Under the pieces are notes generated by a model, which was not told the origin of the DNA, made no database searches, and saw nothing but the letters and a program-made list of their open reading frames with translations. From positions 1-10,571 of the forward strand of contig JAGXHS010000133.1 of the NCBI GenBank assembly GCA_024636075.1: DNA of 10,571 bases, read 5' to 3'. The stretch comes from Propionibacteriaceae bacterium. GTDB lineage: Bacteria; Actinomycetota; Actinomycetes; Propionibacteriales; Propionibacteriaceae. Each line of letters begins with the position of its first letter. The first letter of the stretch is position 1. A program made the position numbers and the translations under genes. Positions 1 through 6,618 of this stretch are shown piece after piece.

Positions 1-2
1 AT

Positions 3-1595
3 CCCGACCAGTGGCGCGATCTGCCCACCGATGTGACCTCGGTGACGAGTCCGACCGGTGCGCCCGTTGACCTCGAACAGACCACCAGCAATGGGGTGTT
101 GTCGGTGCGGATAGGCAACCCGGACATCACCGTCAATGGCGTGCAGCGCTATCTGGTGAAGTACACCATCCGTGGCATCGTCCAACCGAACGCTGGTGAG
201 GGTTTGGACGAGGTCAACTGGAACGTGGTGGGCACTGCATGGCAGGTGCCGATCTCGAACGTCACGGTGCGAGTCCAGGCTCCGGCGGAAGCCACCAGGA
301 CGGCCTGCTTCACCGGTCCGAATTACGGTGACCCCTGCAACTTGCAGGGAGCACCCGTCGTGCCCACCCCCGGCGCCAGCGTCGAGTACCGCACGGACCG
401 GTTGCCCGTCGGCTCGGGAATGCAGGTGGTGGCGGGATATCCCGTCGGCACCTTCGTCGGTGCCGAACCGACGTTCAGCAAGCGCTACAGCTTGTCGAAC
501 ATGTTTCCGGCCACACCGGGCACGCTCGGCGCAACCGGCGCCCTGACTGTGCTGGGCCTGTTCGGCGTCGGCGCCCTGGTCTGGCGACATGGACGAGACC
601 AGGCCTACCTGAACACCACTCCCGGAGTGCTTCCCCTCGAGGGCTCTGCCACGCCGGTCGGTTCGGTCGGTCGAAACGAGATCGCCGTCCGGTTCAGCCC
701 TCCCGACGGCGCCCGACCCGGTGAGATCGGGGTGCTGGTGGACGCGGTGGCTGAGGAGAAGGACGTCACAGCCACCATCCTCGACCTCGCGGTGCGCGGT
801 CACCTGACCCTGGAGCGCACCGGCGACAAGGACTACACCTTCCATCGGGTCACGGATGCTGCGAGGCTGGAGGGCTACGAGCAGACTGTCTTCACGAAAC
901 TGTTCCACTCCGAGGACTCCACATCCACCAAGGAACTTGCCCGCAAGGGCGCAGCCGAGCTGTTCCCGGCCTCCCGAGACGCCCTCTACCGTCGGGTGAG
1001 CGGTGAGCTGGGCTGGTTCCGGATGCCGCCGCAACAGGCGCGGATCGCCGCCCGCGTGGTCGGCGGCGTGCTGGTGGTGCTCGGCATCGGGGTCGGTCTG
1101 CTTGCCGGGCTTGCCGGCTACGGTCTGATCGGGCTCTCCCTGGTGATCGTGGGCATCACCCTGGCCCTGCTGGCCGGACGGATGCCCGCACGAACGCCAG
1201 TGGGATCGGCGATGCTCGCCCAGGCGAAGGGATTCGAGCTCTACCTGAGCACCGCAGAGGCAGATCAGTTGCGCTTCGAAGAAGGCGAGGACATCTTCTC
1301 CAAGTACCTGCCGTGGGCGGTCATCTTCGGCGTCGCAGATCGCTGGGTGAAACTCTTCGAGGGACTGGCTGCCCAGGGAAGGTACGACATGTCTCCGGCG
1401 TGGTACGTGGGCCACGGCTACAGCATGCACTTCGGCATGGCGGGCTACGGCTTCGCCGCCTCAATGACCTCCTCGATGGCCGCCTCGGCAGACGCCGCCC
1501 GAGCAGCCGCGAGCAGTTCCTCGGCAGGGGGTTTCGGCGGCAGTGGGTTCTCCGGTGGCGGTGGTTTCGGCGGCGGCGGTGGCGGTGGCTGGTGA
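3..1595 (+). CDS. DUF2207 family membrane protein, 5'-truncated
   Basis: The reading frame is open from the left edge (codons from base 3 read PDQWRDLPTD), so the true start and signal peptide lie outside the window; the GTG at 33 is internal. Numbered from that GTG, residues 1-155 are an extracytoplasmic beta-rich region of DUF2207 type (YLVKYTIRG, then EVNWNVVGTAW). A TM helix follows at about 165-185, then a cytoplasmic region with the family-typical stretch DVTATILDLAVRGHL, two adjacent TM helices at about 338-383, a second soluble part, an Ala/Ser-rich segment, and a glycine-rich tail ending in W. This order of parts is characteristic of DUF2207 (predicted membrane protein), whose biochemical role is unknown. 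The glycine tail overlaps possible starts of the next gene, suggesting co-transcription. The family call is firm; the function is not known. Confidence 0.88.
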   Translation, partial: PDQWRDLPTDVTSVTSPTGAPVDLEQTTSNGVLSVRIGNPDITVNGVQRYLVKYTIRGIVQPNAGEGLDEVNWNVVGTAWQVPISNVTVRVQAPAEATRTACFTGPNYGDPCNLQGAPVVPTPGASVEYRTDRLPVGSGMQVVAGYPVGTFVGAEPTFSKRYSLSNMFPATPGTLGATGALTVLGLFGVGALVWRHGRDQAYLNTTPGVLPLEGSATPVGSVGRNEIAVRFSPPDGARPGEIGVLVDAVAEEKDVTATILDLAVRGHLTLERTGDKDYTFHRVTDAARLEGYEQTVFTKLFHSEDSTSTKELARKGAAELFPASRDALYRRVSGELGWFRMPPQQARIAARVVGGVLVVLGIGVGLLAGLAGYGLIGLSLVIVGITLALLAGRMPARTPVGSAMLAQAKGFELYLSTAEADQLRFEEGEDIFSKYLPWAVIFGVADRWVKLFEGLAAQGRYDMSPAWYVGHGYSMHFGMAGYGFAASMTSSMAASADAARAAASSSSAGGFGGSGFSGGGGFGGGGGGGW

Positions 1596-2211
1596 GGCCA
1601 CCTGCGACGACACGTCGGACTCTCCGACGCGGAGGGTGGTGTTGGTGGCCGGACCCTCCGGCAGCGGTAAGTCCCGGCTGAGCACTATCAGTGGGCTGCC
1701 GGTCTTCCGACTGGACGACTTCTATCGCGACGGCGACGACCCCTGCCTGCCGCGCCGCCACGGCATCGTGGACTGGGACCACATCGACAGCTGGGACGTC
1801 GATTCGGCCGTGACGTCGCTGTCGACGCTGCTCGCGACCGGCCAGGTGGAGACCCCGATCTATTCCATCCCGCAGAACCGCGCTGTCGCCAGCCGGCTGG
1901 TGACCATGGGTGACGCCCGCCAGGTGATCGCTGAGGGGATCTTTGCAATTCCGGTGCTGGCACACTGCCGAAGAGTCGGGTTGGGGGTGCTACCGATCTG
2001 GTTGGACAGGCATCGCAGCGCCAACTTCGGCCGTCGCCTGCACCGCGACCTGGCTGAACATCGCAAGCCTGCGGATGTACTGCTCCGCCGCGGCGTCGCG
2101 CTGTGGCGCGACGAACCGCGGCTTCGACGTCAGGCTCTGCAGGCCGGTTTCTTACCGTTCACCATGTCCGGAGCCTTGCAGCACGTTGTCGCCTCCGAGG
2201 CATCGGTATGA
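1585..2211 (+). CDS. Uridine kinase-like P-loop NTPase
   Basis: This small ATP-binding protein resembles actinobacterial uridine kinase family members, which phosphorylate uridine/cytidine in pyrimidine salvage in the cytoplasm. With the GTG at 1585 as start (208 aa), the Walker A motif GPSGSGKS is at residues 23-30. It is followed by RLDDFYRDGDDP (42-53) and DWDHIDSWD (63-71), which match the substrate-binding signature of the Udk family (DDFY, then DWDHPxSxD). An arginine-rich segment near the C terminus (HRDLAEHRKPADVLLRRG) fits a lid region. The start is uncertain: in-frame GTG codons at 1543, 1555, 1561, 1579 and 1585 all lie in the GGC-rich tail of the DUF2207 gene and none has a clear Shine-Dalgarno. 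I chose 1585 because it gives the shortest overlap while keeping residues before the first strand. The substrate is inferred; a related P-loop kinase is possible. Confidence 0.75.
   Translation: MAGEATCDDTSDSPTRRVVLVAGPSGSGKSRLSTISGLPVFRLDDFYRDGDDPCLPRRHGIVDWDHIDSWDVDSAVTSLSTLLATGQVETPIYSIPQNRAVASRLVTMGDARQVIAEGIFAIPVLAHCRRVGLGVLPIWLDRHRSANFGRRLHRDLAEHRKPADVLLRRGVALWRDEPRLRRQALQAGFLPFTMSGALQHVVASEASV
2197..2200 (+). promoter_or_regulatory. Shine-Dalgarno of CPBP protease gene
   Basis: GAGG lies 7 nt before the ATG at 2208, inside the 3' end of the kinase gene. It decides the start: an upstream in-frame start at 2103 would place about 35 residues over the kinase coding sequence without family similarity. 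The ATG at 2208 also forms an ATGA stop-start overlap with the kinase stop, typical of translational coupling. Confidence 0.7.
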
Positions 2212-3233
2212 CTCAACCCGTTCCGCTGCCGAGCGAGCATCGGGCAGATCTGGTGGCCGAGCTGAATCGCCAATCGCAAGCCTGGCGCGATCCGCTGAGG
2301 TCTCCCCCACTGCGGCTGGGCGACGGATTGGCGATCGATTCTCCGATGGGTTGGCAGGAGGTGCCGCGATGGCGTCAACCGCTGATTCGGCTGGCCCTGT
2401 TCTTCGGGGTGGCGGTGGTGGTGGGGTTCGCCATTGCCGGACTGCTGTTGGTCACCGATTCGGCGGGCAGCTTCTTCTGGAACGCCACGCTCCAATTGGT
2501 GGCCAGTGTGCTGGCCTACTGGGTGCTGGTCCGGTTCCTGGAGCGCCGGAAACCACCGATTGAGCTGTCCCGACGCAGGTGGCTGGGGCTTCCGATCGGC
2601 CTGGCGGTGGGCTTCGGCATGTGCCTGCTCTGCACCTGGTTGATTTGGCTGCTCGGTGGCATCGAGTTCAGAGGTGTTCACGCGGTGTCCGACTGGGCGA
2701 CGCAGCTGTGGATCCTGGGCGTGGTGGCCGGCATCAGCGAGGAGTTGATCTTTCGTGGGGTGCTGCACCGGATCGTCGAATCCACCCTCGGCACCTGGGC
2801 TGCACTGCTGATCGTCGGCGGCTTCTTCGGATTCGCCCATCTGGGCAATCCGCAGGCCACCCTCGTCGGAGCCCTGGCGATCGCAGTGGAAGCCGGAGTC
2901 ATGTTCGGGGCCGTGTACGCACTCACCCGCTCGCTCTGGCTGGTGATCGGCATCCACGCCGCGTGGAACCTCACCCAAGGCTTGGTGATCGGATCAGTCG
3001 TCTCCGGCGCCACCGCCGGCAACGGGTGGATCGACAGTTCCCCGATCGGCAGTCAGATCGTCAGTGGCGGCCACTTCGGAATTGAAGCCAGCATCGTGTC
3101 AGTGCTGCTGTGGCTCTCGGTTGCCGTCTGGGTGCTCATCCGGCTGTACCGCGAAGGCTTGGTGATCAAGCCGTTCTGGGTGCGGCACCGAACGCTTCCC
3201 GGTCATCCTTTCGAGCTCACGACAAGGCCTTAG
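2208..3233 (+). CDS. CPBP family intramembrane glutamic endopeptidase
   Basis: This is a multi-pass membrane protein of 341 aa from the CPBP (CAAX protease and bacteriocin-processing, Abi) family, which includes the glutamate-based protease Rce1. All three motifs are present: EELIFR with E178, E179 and R183; FGFAHLGN with H211; and HAAWN with H250 and N254. These place the putative glutamate/histidine active site within the membrane. Residues 1-55 are soluble. Hydrophobic segments then lie at about 58-82, 90-110, 124-148, 165-178, 195-212, 223-246 and 290-310. The gene starts in the kinase stop codon (ATGA) with a GAGG ribosome-binding site, so the two are probably translated together. Its stop lies 4 bp from the convergent sirtuin stop. 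The substrate is unknown; CPBP proteins act in bacteriocin immunity, protein maturation or stress signalling, and nothing nearby identifies a substrate. Confidence 0.88.
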   Translation: MTQPVPLPSEHRADLVAELNRQSQAWRDPLRSPPLRLGDGLAIDSPMGWQEVPRWRQPLIRLALFFGVAVVVGFAIAGLLLVTDSAGSFFWNATLQLVASVLAYWVLVRFLERRKPPIELSRRRWLGLPIGLAVGFGMCLLCTWLIWLLGGIEFRGVHAVSDWATQLWILGVVAGISEELIFRGVLHRIVESTLGTWAALLIVGGFFGFAHLGNPQATLVGALAIAVEAGVMFGAVYALTRSLWLVIGIHAAWNLTQGLVIGSVVSGATAGNGWIDSSPIGSQIVSGGHFGIEASIVSVLLWLSVAVWVLIRLYREGLVIKPFWVRHRTLPGHPFELTTRP

Positions 3234-3237
3234 GGGC

Positions 3238-4104
3238 TCACAACAGGGCCGGCAACACCTGGCTCGTCGACGCATCGAGTCGAACAGTGGCCAGCTCGTC
3301 GGCTCTGGTCGCCCCCTGGTTGACGATGATCACCGGCTTGTCCAGCTTGGCCATCCGGCGGGCGAACCGTAGCCCGCTCATCACCGTCAGCGACGAACCG
3401 GCAACCACCAAGGCATCGGCCCGGTCACACCACTCGTAGGCGGTGGCCACCCGATCAGCGGGTACCGGCTCGCCGAAGAACACGACATCAGGTTTCAACA
3501 CGCCTGCGCAGCTCGAGCAATCGGGGACGACGAAGTCAGACCACTCGTCGATCATCGCGTCGCCGTCCGGGCGCAACTCGGCATGCTCCAACCGGGTCGC
3601 CGACACCACATCCGGGTTCAGCCGGGCCATCCGGGTTTGCAGCTCTGCGCGAGAGGTGACCTCGGCGCAGCCGAGGCAGACGACATCAGCGATCCGGCCG
3701 TGCAGATTGATCAGCCGTCGTGTTCCGGCGGCCCGGTGCAGCCCGTCGACGTTCTGGGTGATCACACCGACCATCTGACAGGGGCTGTCCCGATGTTCCC
3801 ACCGGCTCAACGCCAGATGACCAGCATTGGGCTGCGCCTGCTGCACCCGTGCGAAGCCCTGGTAGCTGCGCGCCCAGTAGCGTCGCTGATTGGCGACATC
3901 GCTGACGAATTCCTCGTACAGCATCGGCGTGGCACGCAGCGAACCCGGGCCACGGTAATCCGGTACTCCCGAATCAGTGCTGATGCCGGCGCCGGTGAGC
4001 ACCACCACGGACGAGACGTCGCGTACCAGTCTCCGGGCCTGATCGAGGCTGCCGCGCAGGATCTGGGTGGGTTCCCACCCGCGGGTGGCGCGCGCGACGG
4101 ACAT
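3238..4104 (-). CDS. NAD-dependent sirtuin (Sir2 family), SIRT4-like class
   Basis: This cytoplasmic NAD+-dependent protein deacylase has 288 aa. NAD-binding motifs are GAGIS (38-42) with PDYRG (48-52), TQNVDGLH (116-123) and GSS further on. The catalytic histidine is H135 in NLHGR. Zinc ligands are C143/C146 and C196/C199. The 49-residue stretch between the two Cys pairs carries LNP and PDGD, followed by LKPDVVFFGE; from memory of the family this matches class II sirtuins such as SIRT4 rather than CobB-type enzymes. I chose the ATG at 4104 over the in-frame ATG at 4137 because TATGCT sits 6 nt before it, fitting a leaderless transcript; the alternative would add 11 residues (MPRGGRGYAAG) of no family similarity. 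The gene is divergent from the YigZ gene and is not fused to any defence-type domain. Substrates cannot be read from the sequence. Confidence 0.92.
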   Translation of the reverse strand: MSVARATRGWEPTQILRGSLDQARRLVRDVSSVVVLTGAGISTDSGVPDYRGPGSLRATPMLYEEFVSDVANQRRYWARSYQGFARVQQAQPNAGHLALSRWEHRDSPCQMVGVITQNVDGLHRAAGTRRLINLHGRIADVVCLGCAEVTSRAELQTRMARLNPDVVSATRLEHAELRPDGDAMIDEWSDFVVPDCSSCAGVLKPDVVFFGEPVPADRVATAYEWCDRADALVVAGSSLTVMSGLRFARRMAKLDKPVIIVNQGATRADELATVRLDASTSQVLPALL

Positions 4105-4110
4105 GCCAGC

Positions 4111-4116
4111 AGCATA
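4111..4116 (-). promoter_or_regulatory. Putative -10 element for leaderless sirtuin mRNA
   Basis: On the minus strand TATGCT (TANNNT consensus) is followed by GCTGGC and then the ATG at 4104, so transcription would begin at or next to the start codon. No ribosome-binding site is visible. No convincing -35 box is present; GC-rich sequence occupies the spacer. Confidence 0.45.
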
Positions 4117-4134
4117 GCCGCGCCCGCCCCGCGG

Positions 4135-4140
4135 CATAAT
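4135..4140 (+). promoter_or_regulatory. Putative -10 element for leaderless YigZ mRNA
   Basis: CATAAT matches the TATAAT consensus at 5 of 6 positions and lies 7 nt before the GTG at 4148, the spacing expected for a leaderless transcript. The A/T run stands out in a very GC-rich intergenic region. No clear -35 box is seen. Confidence 0.5.
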
Positions 4141-4147
4141 TGCCAGG

Positions 4148-4804
4148 GTGAGCAGCGCCTACCTGACGATCGCCGGCCCGATCCGGGCCGAGATCGAGGT
4201 GAAGCGGTCCCGATTCCTGTGCCAGCTGCAGCGAATCGGCTCTGAGGACGAGGCCCGCGCCGTGATCGCGGGCGTCCGCAAGGAACACTGGAAGGCTCGC
4301 CACCACTGCTCGGCCCTGATCCTGGGTTCGGACGGAGAGGTGGAGCACTCCAGCGACGACGGTGAACCTGCTGGCACCGCCGGCGCACCGATGCTGGACG
4401 TGCTGCGCGGGCGCGAGTTGAGTGAGGTGCTGGCCGTGGTGACCCGCTGGTTCGGTGGCACCCTGCTCGGCGCCGGTGGTTTGGCGCGCGCCTACAGCGG
4501 TGCCGTCCGCGAAGCTCTGCACGACTCCGAGATCGTGCAACGGGTGCGTTTCGAGAACGTCGAGATCAGTGTGGCCCACTCCCACGCCGGCAAGCTGGAA
4601 TCGGAACTGCGCAGCAGAGGTTTCGATGTGGTCGGCACCCGCTTCGATGCCACCGCGCACCTGCGGATCGCGGTGTCCGCCGACACCGGCCGCACCGGCA
4701 CCCGAGGCGAGCTGGTTGCCACGGTCGCCGAGTTGACCGCCGGCACCGGCGAGGTGGTCGGAGTCGGCACCAGCTGGCGCGATCTGCCCGTCAGTCGGTT
4801 CTGA
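4148..4804 (+). CDS. YigZ/IMPACT family protein (UPF0029 + DUF1949)
   Basis: This 218-aa cytoplasmic protein belongs to the YigZ/IMPACT family. The N-terminal UPF0029 domain has KRSRF (19-23), the HHCSA segment (52-56), and the diagnostic DDGEPAGTAGAPML (70-83), followed by VVTRWFGG (97-104) and LGAGGLARAYS (107-117). The C-terminal part, about 135-195, fits DUF1949, a ferredoxin-like fold. The length matches bacterial family members (about 200-220 aa). The eukaryotic relative IMPACT/Yih1 regulates the kinase GCN2 through binding GCN1; the bacterial role is unsettled, with RNA or nucleotide binding suggested by the fold. The start is GTG, supported by the -10-like CATAAT just upstream. Its 3' end overlaps the metG 3' end by 14 bp on the opposite strand. 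The family call is secure; the function is unknown. Confidence 0.93.
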   Translation: MSSAYLTIAGPIRAEIEVKRSRFLCQLQRIGSEDEARAVIAGVRKEHWKARHHCSALILGSDGEVEHSSDDGEPAGTAGAPMLDVLRGRELSEVLAVVTRWFGGTLLGAGGLARAYSGAVREALHDSEIVQRVRFENVEISVAHSHAGKLESELRSRGFDVVGTRFDATAHLRIAVSADTGRTGTRGELVATVAELTAGTGEVVGVGTSWRDLPVSRF

Positions 4805-6581
4805 TCGGGGCCCAGGAGGGCCCGGTCTCGCCGAGCTTCTCATCCAGTTTGGGGAACAGCGGGCTGGGTTTGTCCAATGGCCGACCGGCTTCGATCGGGA
4901 TGGATTCCCAACGCGCCAGCTCATCGGCGTAGTCGCCCTGCAGCACCGTATAGCTGGTGTCACCCTCGGTGACGCTGCGCAGCTGCGGCTGCGCGGCCCA
5001 GACACCGGCACCACCGAGGGCCTCGAAAATCTTCTGCGCGGCATGCGGCAGGAAGGGGGTCATCAAGGTGTTGCAGTCGCTGACAACCTGCAGAGCCACG
5101 TGCAGCACCGTGTCGCGCCGTTTCGGATCGTGCTTGAGTTTCCACGGTTCCTGGTCGGAAAGGTACTTGTTGGCCAGTGACACGATACGCATCGTCTCAC
5201 TGATCGCCGCCTTCAGCTTCGCCGCCCCGAGCAGGTCACCGACTGTGTCGAAGGACTGCTTCGAGGCCTCCAGGAGTTGTCGGTCCTCGTCGCTGAACCC
5301 GGCGGCTTCGGGAATCGCACCCACGTTCTTGTGCGCCATCGAGATCGATCGGTTCACCAGGTTGCCCCACTCGTTCGCCAGCTCGAAGTTGATCCGGCGA
5401 ACGAACTCTTCCCAGGTGAAGTCGGTGTCCTGGTTCTCCGGACCGGCGACGGCGATGTAGTACCGCAACGCGTCGGGACCGAACTCACGCAGGAAGTCAC
5501 CGACCAGGATCGCGCCACCGCGGGAGCTGGCGACCTTGGAGCCACGCATCGTCAGGAACTCGCTGGAGACCACCTCGGTCGGCAGGTCCAGTGCCCCGAA
5601 CCAGTCGCTCGGCTCACCACCTCGGGCGCCGTCCCCGTTGACGCCGAGCAACATGCCCGGCCAGATCACCGAGTGGAAGACAATGTTGTCCTTGCCCATG
5701 AAGTAGTAGCTGCGGGCGTTGTCGTTGGTCCAGAACTGCTTCCAGGCGTCCGGATCTCCGGAGCGCTTGGCCCATTCGATGGAGGCGGACAGGTAGCCGA
5801 TCACCGCGTCGAACCAGACGTAGATGCGCTTCATCGGCTGGTCCCGCCATCCGTCCAGCGGGACCGGCACACCCCAGTCGAGATCTCGGGTGATGGCCCG
5901 CGGACGCAACTCCTTCAACAGGTTGTGGCTGAACCGCAGCACGTTCGGACGCCAGTCCTCGCGGGTGTCCAGCCACTCCCCCAGGGATTCGGCCAGCGCC
6001 GGCAGGTCGAGAAAGAAGTGCTCGGTCTCACGGAACTCTGGGACCTCGCCGTTGATCCGCGAGACCGGATTGATCAGGTCGATCGGGTCGAGCTGGTTGC
6101 CGCAGTTGTCGCATTGGTCACCGCGCGCCCCGTCAAAGCCGCAGATCGGGCAGGTTCCCTCGATGTAGCGATCCGGCAGTGTGCGCTCTGTTGACGGCGA
6201 GATCGCGCCCTGCTGGGTCTGAGCCACGATGTAGCCGTTGCGGTGCAAGGTCGAGAACATCTCCTGCACCACCTGGTAGTGGTTGGCGGTGGTGGTGCGG
6301 GTGTACAGGTCGTAGCTCAACCCCAGACCTTGCAGGTCCTCCGCGATCAGCTGGTGATACTTGTCAGCGGTCTGCTTCGCCGTCAGGCCCTCCTGCTCAG
6401 CCTTGACCTGGATGGCGGTGCCGTGCTCGTCGGTTCCCGACACCATCAACACGTCGTGCCCCGCCATTCGCATGTAGCGCGAGAAGACGTCGGCCGGAAC
6501 ACCGAACCCGGAAACATGCCCGATGTGGCGAGGACCATTGGCATACGGCCAGGCAACAGCGGCGAGAATATTGGCACACAT
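4791..6581 (-). CDS. metG: Methionyl-tRNA synthetase
   Basis: This enzyme charges tRNA(Met) with methionine in the cytoplasm (class I aminoacyl-tRNA synthetase). At 596 aa it is full length for the form without the C-terminal tRNA-binding domain. The class I HIGH motif is at residues 19-22, after AWPYANGPR. GTDEHG is at 49-54. A four-Cys zinc knuckle (C144, C147, C157, C160) lies in the connective peptide. The KMSKS loop is a variant, KVASS at 349-353, followed by R, then YYIAVAGPENQDTDFTWEEF, typical of actinobacterial MetG. The anticodon-binding helical domain follows, including NLVNRS and LSDQEPWKLK. The ATG at 6581 gives the family-typical N terminus MCANILAAVAWPY. It lies 33 bp behind the RNase H gene but has its own promoter-like sequence and no Shine-Dalgarno. 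It is probably the only metG and therefore essential. Confidence 0.97.
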   Translation of the reverse strand: MCANILAAVAWPYANGPRHIGHVSGFGVPADVFSRYMRMAGHDVLMVSGTDEHGTAIQVKAEQEGLTAKQTADKYHQLIAEDLQGLGLSYDLYTRTTTANHYQVVQEMFSTLHRNGYIVAQTQQGAISPSTERTLPDRYIEGTCPICGFDGARGDQCDNCGNQLDPIDLINPVSRINGEVPEFRETEHFFLDLPALAESLGEWLDTREDWRPNVLRFSHNLLKELRPRAITRDLDWGVPVPLDGWRDQPMKRIYVWFDAVIGYLSASIEWAKRSGDPDAWKQFWTNDNARSYYFMGKDNIVFHSVIWPGMLLGVNGDGARGGEPSDWFGALDLPTEVVSSEFLTMRGSKVASSRGGAILVGDFLREFGPDALRYYIAVAGPENQDTDFTWEEFVRRINFELANEWGNLVNRSISMAHKNVGAIPEAAGFSDEDRQLLEASKQSFDTVGDLLGAAKLKAAISETMRIVSLANKYLSDQEPWKLKHDPKRRDTVLHVALQVVSDCNTLMTPFLPHAAQKIFEALGGAGVWAAQPQLRSVTEGDTSYTVLQGDYADELARWESIPIEAGRPLDKPSPLFPKLDEKLGETGPSWAPIRTD

Positions 6582-6588
6582 GGGCTCA

Positions 6589-6618
6589 AGGATATGGGGT
6601 TGCGACTCCGCCGGTCAC
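6589..6618 (-). promoter_or_regulatory. Putative metG promoter (leaderless)
   Basis: On the minus strand GTGACC (4 of 6 to TTGACA, complement of 6613-6618) is followed by an 18-nt spacer and TATCCT (TANNNT, complement of 6589-6594). Seven nt then lead to the metG ATG at 6581. The -35 box overlaps the RNase H stop codon (6615-6617). No ribosome-binding site precedes the ATG, which agrees with a leaderless message. It would let metG be transcribed independently of the upstream genes. Confidence 0.5.

Noticed and set aside
1530..1590. GGC/GGT triplet run as a separate repeat element
   Set aside because: It is explained by the glycine-rich C terminus typical of DUF2207 proteins.
2130..2978. A 282-codon open frame on the minus strand across the first CPBP gene
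   Set aside because: It is Gln/His/Pro-rich noise antisense to a gene with all CPBP motifs.
3222..3260. AAGGCCTT palindrome as terminator between the convergent genes
   Set aside because: The stem is only 4 bp per arm with no loop and no T-run follows on either strand.
3238..4804. Sirtuin as part of an anti-phage defence system
   Set aside because: Defence sirtuins are usually fused or paired with HerA, Argonaute, TIR or Thoeris-type partners. This one is a single-domain enzyme beside YigZ and metG, so a housekeeping role is more likely.
5277..6194. A 305-codon open frame on the + strand inside metG
   Set aside because: It is antisense to the conserved MetG core, shows no motif and reflects codon-position GC bias.
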